Shown in pieces: positions 6,195-8,057 of a DNA stretch of 8,057 nt. Every line of letters starts with the position of its first letter. Position 1 is the first letter of the stretch. A program made the position numbers and the translations under genes. Under the pieces are notes generated by a model. It was not told the DNA's origin and did no database searches. It was given only the letters and a program-made list of their open reading frames with translations. Source of the DNA: Chloroflexota bacterium (GTDB lineage: Bacteria > Chloroflexota > Anaerolineae > Promineifilales > Promineifilaceae). The DNA lies in NCBI GenBank assembly GCA_008501785.1, contig QQUD01000883.1:1-8057 (forward strand). The letters run 5' to 3'.

Positions 6195-6235
6195 AAACAA
6201 AAGGCGGTTGCTAAAATCTAACCTGCCCTTTGTTT
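6195..6235 (-). terminator. Rho-independent terminator of the 545-residue protein gene
   Basis: On the minus strand, starting at the stop codon, CAAAGGGCAGGTT (6232-6220) pairs with AACCGCCTTTTG (6209-6198) with one bulged A and one G-U pair. The flanking GTTT and AAAC lengthen the stem to about 15 pairs. The loop is 10 bases (6219-6210). The 3' arm runs into TTTTGTTTCTT, a suitable U-rich tail. It could also terminate weakly in the other direction. Confidence 0.65.
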
Positions 6236-7872
6236 TACCCATCAACTGTGAAGTTAAATTCAACGACATTTGTCTCGCCTTCAGGACCCACGCCTTGCAC
6301 ATAAAGCGTATGTTCACCTGGCTCAACTGGAGAAACTTGGATCACACCTGCCTGTCCGACACCTTGGATGCTTTGATCAAGCGCTTCTGAGTCGATGCTG
6401 TAATTGTAAGTGTACAAACCGCTCGGGTCCGATTCGACAATCGCCATTGTGAAAATCGCCGGGATGCCATTCGCTGAGAAGTCAAATGGCAGCTGTTGGT
6501 AATTGATTACAATGTCGTCAATCGTGTATTCAAAGGTATAGATGTCACTTTCTGAGCCAGTTGCATCTGTGTATTGAATATACAATGCGTGATCGCCTTT
6601 CTCCAATGGAATTGGGCCAATGGTTGTGTTGGCAATTGATTGACCGCCAATATCAACGCTGCCGGTAGAATGTTTTGGCTCAGGATCATCCAGGCTGAAT
6701 CGCAAATCTTCTACATTTCCTTCAGGCAAAATGACAACCACCGTCACCCCTTCATAGGAGTAAAAAGTGACAAAATCTAGTTCCAGAAAGCCAGCACCGG
6801 CATATCTTTCTACAAGCACGGTTACCTCGTCTAGGTTTTCTTGTGCGCGTGATTTATCGATAAAAAAGCTGCTGTATTGCTGCTGTTCTTCCAAAGAAAA
6901 CAAAGTTGCGAACGTTTCAGCTTGTTGGTCACGCAAATTTTGCGTGTTATTAGCACGGAGAGCGCTGGTATATTCTTGCCCCAACTCATAAAAAACGGGA
7001 GCAAAATCGGGCGCACGTTGGGCTAGTGACTCTAAACGCGCCAGTCGTTCTTCTGGCAAGTCGAACAGCGTCCCTAAAATCATGTCCAATGTTTTGCTGT
7101 CAGGATTTTCGTTGAGCCGATCACTCATCATTTGGCGTGTGCGGGCCACACCTTCTGTTGCTTTTAGCAGGCTGGTGTATTCTAGATAGGGATCGACATA
7201 TTCCAGTCCAAACTCAAAATAACCCTCGTAAGCGGTAATGGCGTTTGCGGTATCGCCGCGCAGTTGGTAGATGCGGGCATTGCTGTACCATTCTTGAGGC
7301 GTTTCTGGGTTTTCAACGAGTGTTTGACTGGCTTGCAAGGAGGCAAACGCGGCTTGAATGTCTGCAAATCCTTGGGACTGGGCAGTGGCAATGGCTTCGA
7401 CGTTACTAGCTGTATCTTCAGTTGTTTCTTGAATGTCACTTTGGACGGTGGCGATGGTTTCCACGTTTTCGGCCGTTTCTGCAGTTGTTTCCTTAATTTC
7501 AGCCACATCTTCTTCTAAATTTAGCAAGCTGGCCTGAATTTGGGCAATCGGATCGATGTTTTCGGCCAAATAGCCTTTTTCTGGACCATTTGCAATCACG
7601 AGTGACCAAATGCCAAAAATGATGGTTGAGCCGGCGGCGAGTACTATCAAAGCAGGCATTACGGTTTCGCCCGGTTCGATGCCAGGACGATTGCGCATGC
7701 CCCAAAATGCAGCTAATGATCCTAAAAATATGAGCAATGACAGAATGGCAACCCAGGTGGCAAAGCTGCCTAATGGCGCCAATACGTCAGAAACAAACCC
7801 ACCGATTGCCCCAATGGCTCCCAGTGGACCAGCAGTACGACTAATTACATTCCTTAGTTGATTCGGTTTCAT
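6235..7872 (-). CDS. Membrane-anchored protein with duplicated coiled coil, TPR-like region and two C-terminal Ig-like modules; function unknown
   Basis: I do not recognise this 545-residue protein as a named family. Strong membrane spans are at about 37-58 and 72-94. A Gly-rich hydrophobic stretch at 13-35 may be a third; three spans would fit the positive charges (R60, R62) inside and place the long C-terminal part outside. Residues 107-182 form a Glu/Thr/Ala-rich coiled coil containing two tandem 21-residue repeats (125-145, 146-166; 14 of 21 identical). Residues about 191-355 are helical and TPR-like (WYSNARIYQLRGDTANAITAY). The end holds two related beta-rich modules, about 365-452 and 453-545. 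Each closes with a similar motif: GDHALYIQYTDATG...FEYTID and GEHTLYVQGVGPEG...FNFTVDG. ATG 7872 has GGAGG 10 bases upstream. It stands alone between intergenic repeats and ends at a terminator. A scaffold or envelope-sensing role is only a guess. Confidence 0.8.
   Translation of the reverse strand: MKPNQLRNVISRTAGPLGAIGAIGGFVSDVLAPLGSFATWVAILSLLIFLGSLAAFWGMRNRPGIEPGETVMPALIVLAAGSTIIFGIWSLVIANGPEKGYLAENIDPIAQIQASLLNLEEDVAEIKETTAETAENVETIATVQSDIQETTEDTASNVEAIATAQSQGFADIQAAFASLQASQTLVENPETPQEWYSNARIYQLRGDTANAITAYEGYFEFGLEYVDPYLEYTSLLKATEGVARTRQMMSDRLNENPDSKTLDMILGTLFDLPEERLARLESLAQRAPDFAPVFYELGQEYTSALRANNTQNLRDQQAETFATLFSLEEQQQYSSFFIDKSRAQENLDEVTVLVERYAGAGFLELDFVTFYSYEGVTVVVILPEGNVEDLRFSLDDPEPKHSTGSVDIGGQSIANTTIGPIPLEKGDHALYIQYTDATGSESDIYTFEYTIDDIVINYQQLPFDFSANGIPAIFTMAIVESDPSGLYTYNYSIDSEALDQSIQGVGQAGVIQVSPVEPGEHTLYVQGVGPEGETNVVEFNFTVDG
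7375..7500 (-). repeat. Tandem 63-bp duplication encoding two coiled-coil repeats
   Basis: Residues 125-145 and 146-166 of the 545-residue protein are adjacent copies, EIKETTAETAENVETIATVQ(S) and DIQETTEDTASNVEAIATAQ(S). The DNA shows the same 63-base period: CAGTTGTTTC recurs at 7419 and 7482, and GGC[A/G]ATGG at 7387 and 7450. The period of 21 equals three heptads, so the duplication keeps coiled-coil phase. Confidence 0.8.
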
Positions 7873-7952
7873 AATTGAAAATCCTCCAGCGTTTTTAACA
7901 ATACTGTCGGCATTTTAATAGAATAGCGATCTGGAAACGATCAAGAGAGAGT

Positions 7953-8033
7953 GGAAAGTGAATAGTGGATAGTGAGTAGTACAGAGAAATCTTTCCTCAC
8001 TCATCACTCATCACTATTCACTATTCACTTTCC
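7953..8033. repeat. Long imperfect inverted repeat of 7-base units at the right end
   Basis: Bases 7953-7980 and 8006-8033 are reverse complements at 25 of 28 positions, with a 25-base spacer; the outer 15 pairs (GGAAAGTGAATAGTG with 8019-8033) are perfect. The arms consist of heptamers: on the right TCATCAC, TCATCAC, TATTCAC, TATTCAC at 8001-8028; on the left AGTGAAT- and AGTGGAT-type units. The repeat lies 80 bases upstream of ATG 7872. No gene and no convincing -35/-10 pair was found in 7873-8057. Confidence 0.7.
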
Positions 8034-8057
8034 CCTGGCAAAAACAATTCTGCTTCG

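Noticed and set aside
5907..6214. Short plus-strand open frames in the gap between the carboxypeptidase and the 545-residue protein gene
   Set aside because: They run across the promoter and the 20-bp inverted repeat, lack ribosome sites and encode no recognisable sequence.
7264..7518. Plus-strand 84-codon frame and overlapping minus frames in the coiled-coil region
   Set aside because: They are shadows of the 63-bp tandem duplication within the real gene.
7873..7950. Sigma-70 promoter for the 545-residue protein gene (TTGATC, TATTCT, TAAAAT)
   Set aside because: The boxes cannot be paired at 16-18 base spacing with acceptable matches, so no call was made.

Overview
The window is 8,057 bases of bacterial chromosome with five protein genes, all on the minus strand. 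It reads like a Chloroflexota (Anaerolineae-type) genome. That is an inference from three traits: Thr/Pro (PTATPTP-like) linkers in exported proteins, CARDB/Ig-like extracellular domains, and a base composition near 50% GC interrupted by a recurring AACGGCCGTT palindrome. No 16S gene or other marker is present, so the phylum is probable rather than shown. No tRNA, rRNA, CRISPR array, transposase or phage gene was seen.

Transcription runs right to left. At the right end, positions 7873-8057 hold no gene but carry a long imperfect inverted repeat built of 7-base units. Next comes a 545-residue membrane-anchored protein (7872-6235) with a tandemly duplicated coiled coil, a TPR-like middle and two related C-terminal beta-sandwich modules. 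It ends at a good hairpin terminator. The gap 6234-5893 holds a perfect 20-bp inverted repeat (REP/BIME-like) and a near-consensus sigma-70-type promoter. That promoter drives an M14 zinc carboxypeptidase (5892-4219, GTG start) with an intact zinc site and no signal peptide. A hairpin follows its stop codon.

The left half is one apparent operon: a Yip1-family membrane protein (3999-3211), a MacB/LolD-type ABC ATPase (3152-2463), an exported IPT/TIG plus triple CARDB-like protein whose start overlaps the ATPase stop by ATGA (2466-673), and a MacB/FtsX-type permease (588 to beyond the left edge). The set resembles the Bacillus YknWXYZ exporter (Yip1 protein, membrane-fusion protein, ATPase, permease). 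Here, however, a CARDB-type Ig-like protein sits where a MacA/YknX-type adaptor would be expected. This four-gene unit is the best candidate for an under-described system in the window.

The other notable signal is genomic. The octamer ACGGCCGT occurs six times (four as the full decamer AACGGCCGTT), all inside coding sequence and in four different genes, where chance predicts about 0.1.
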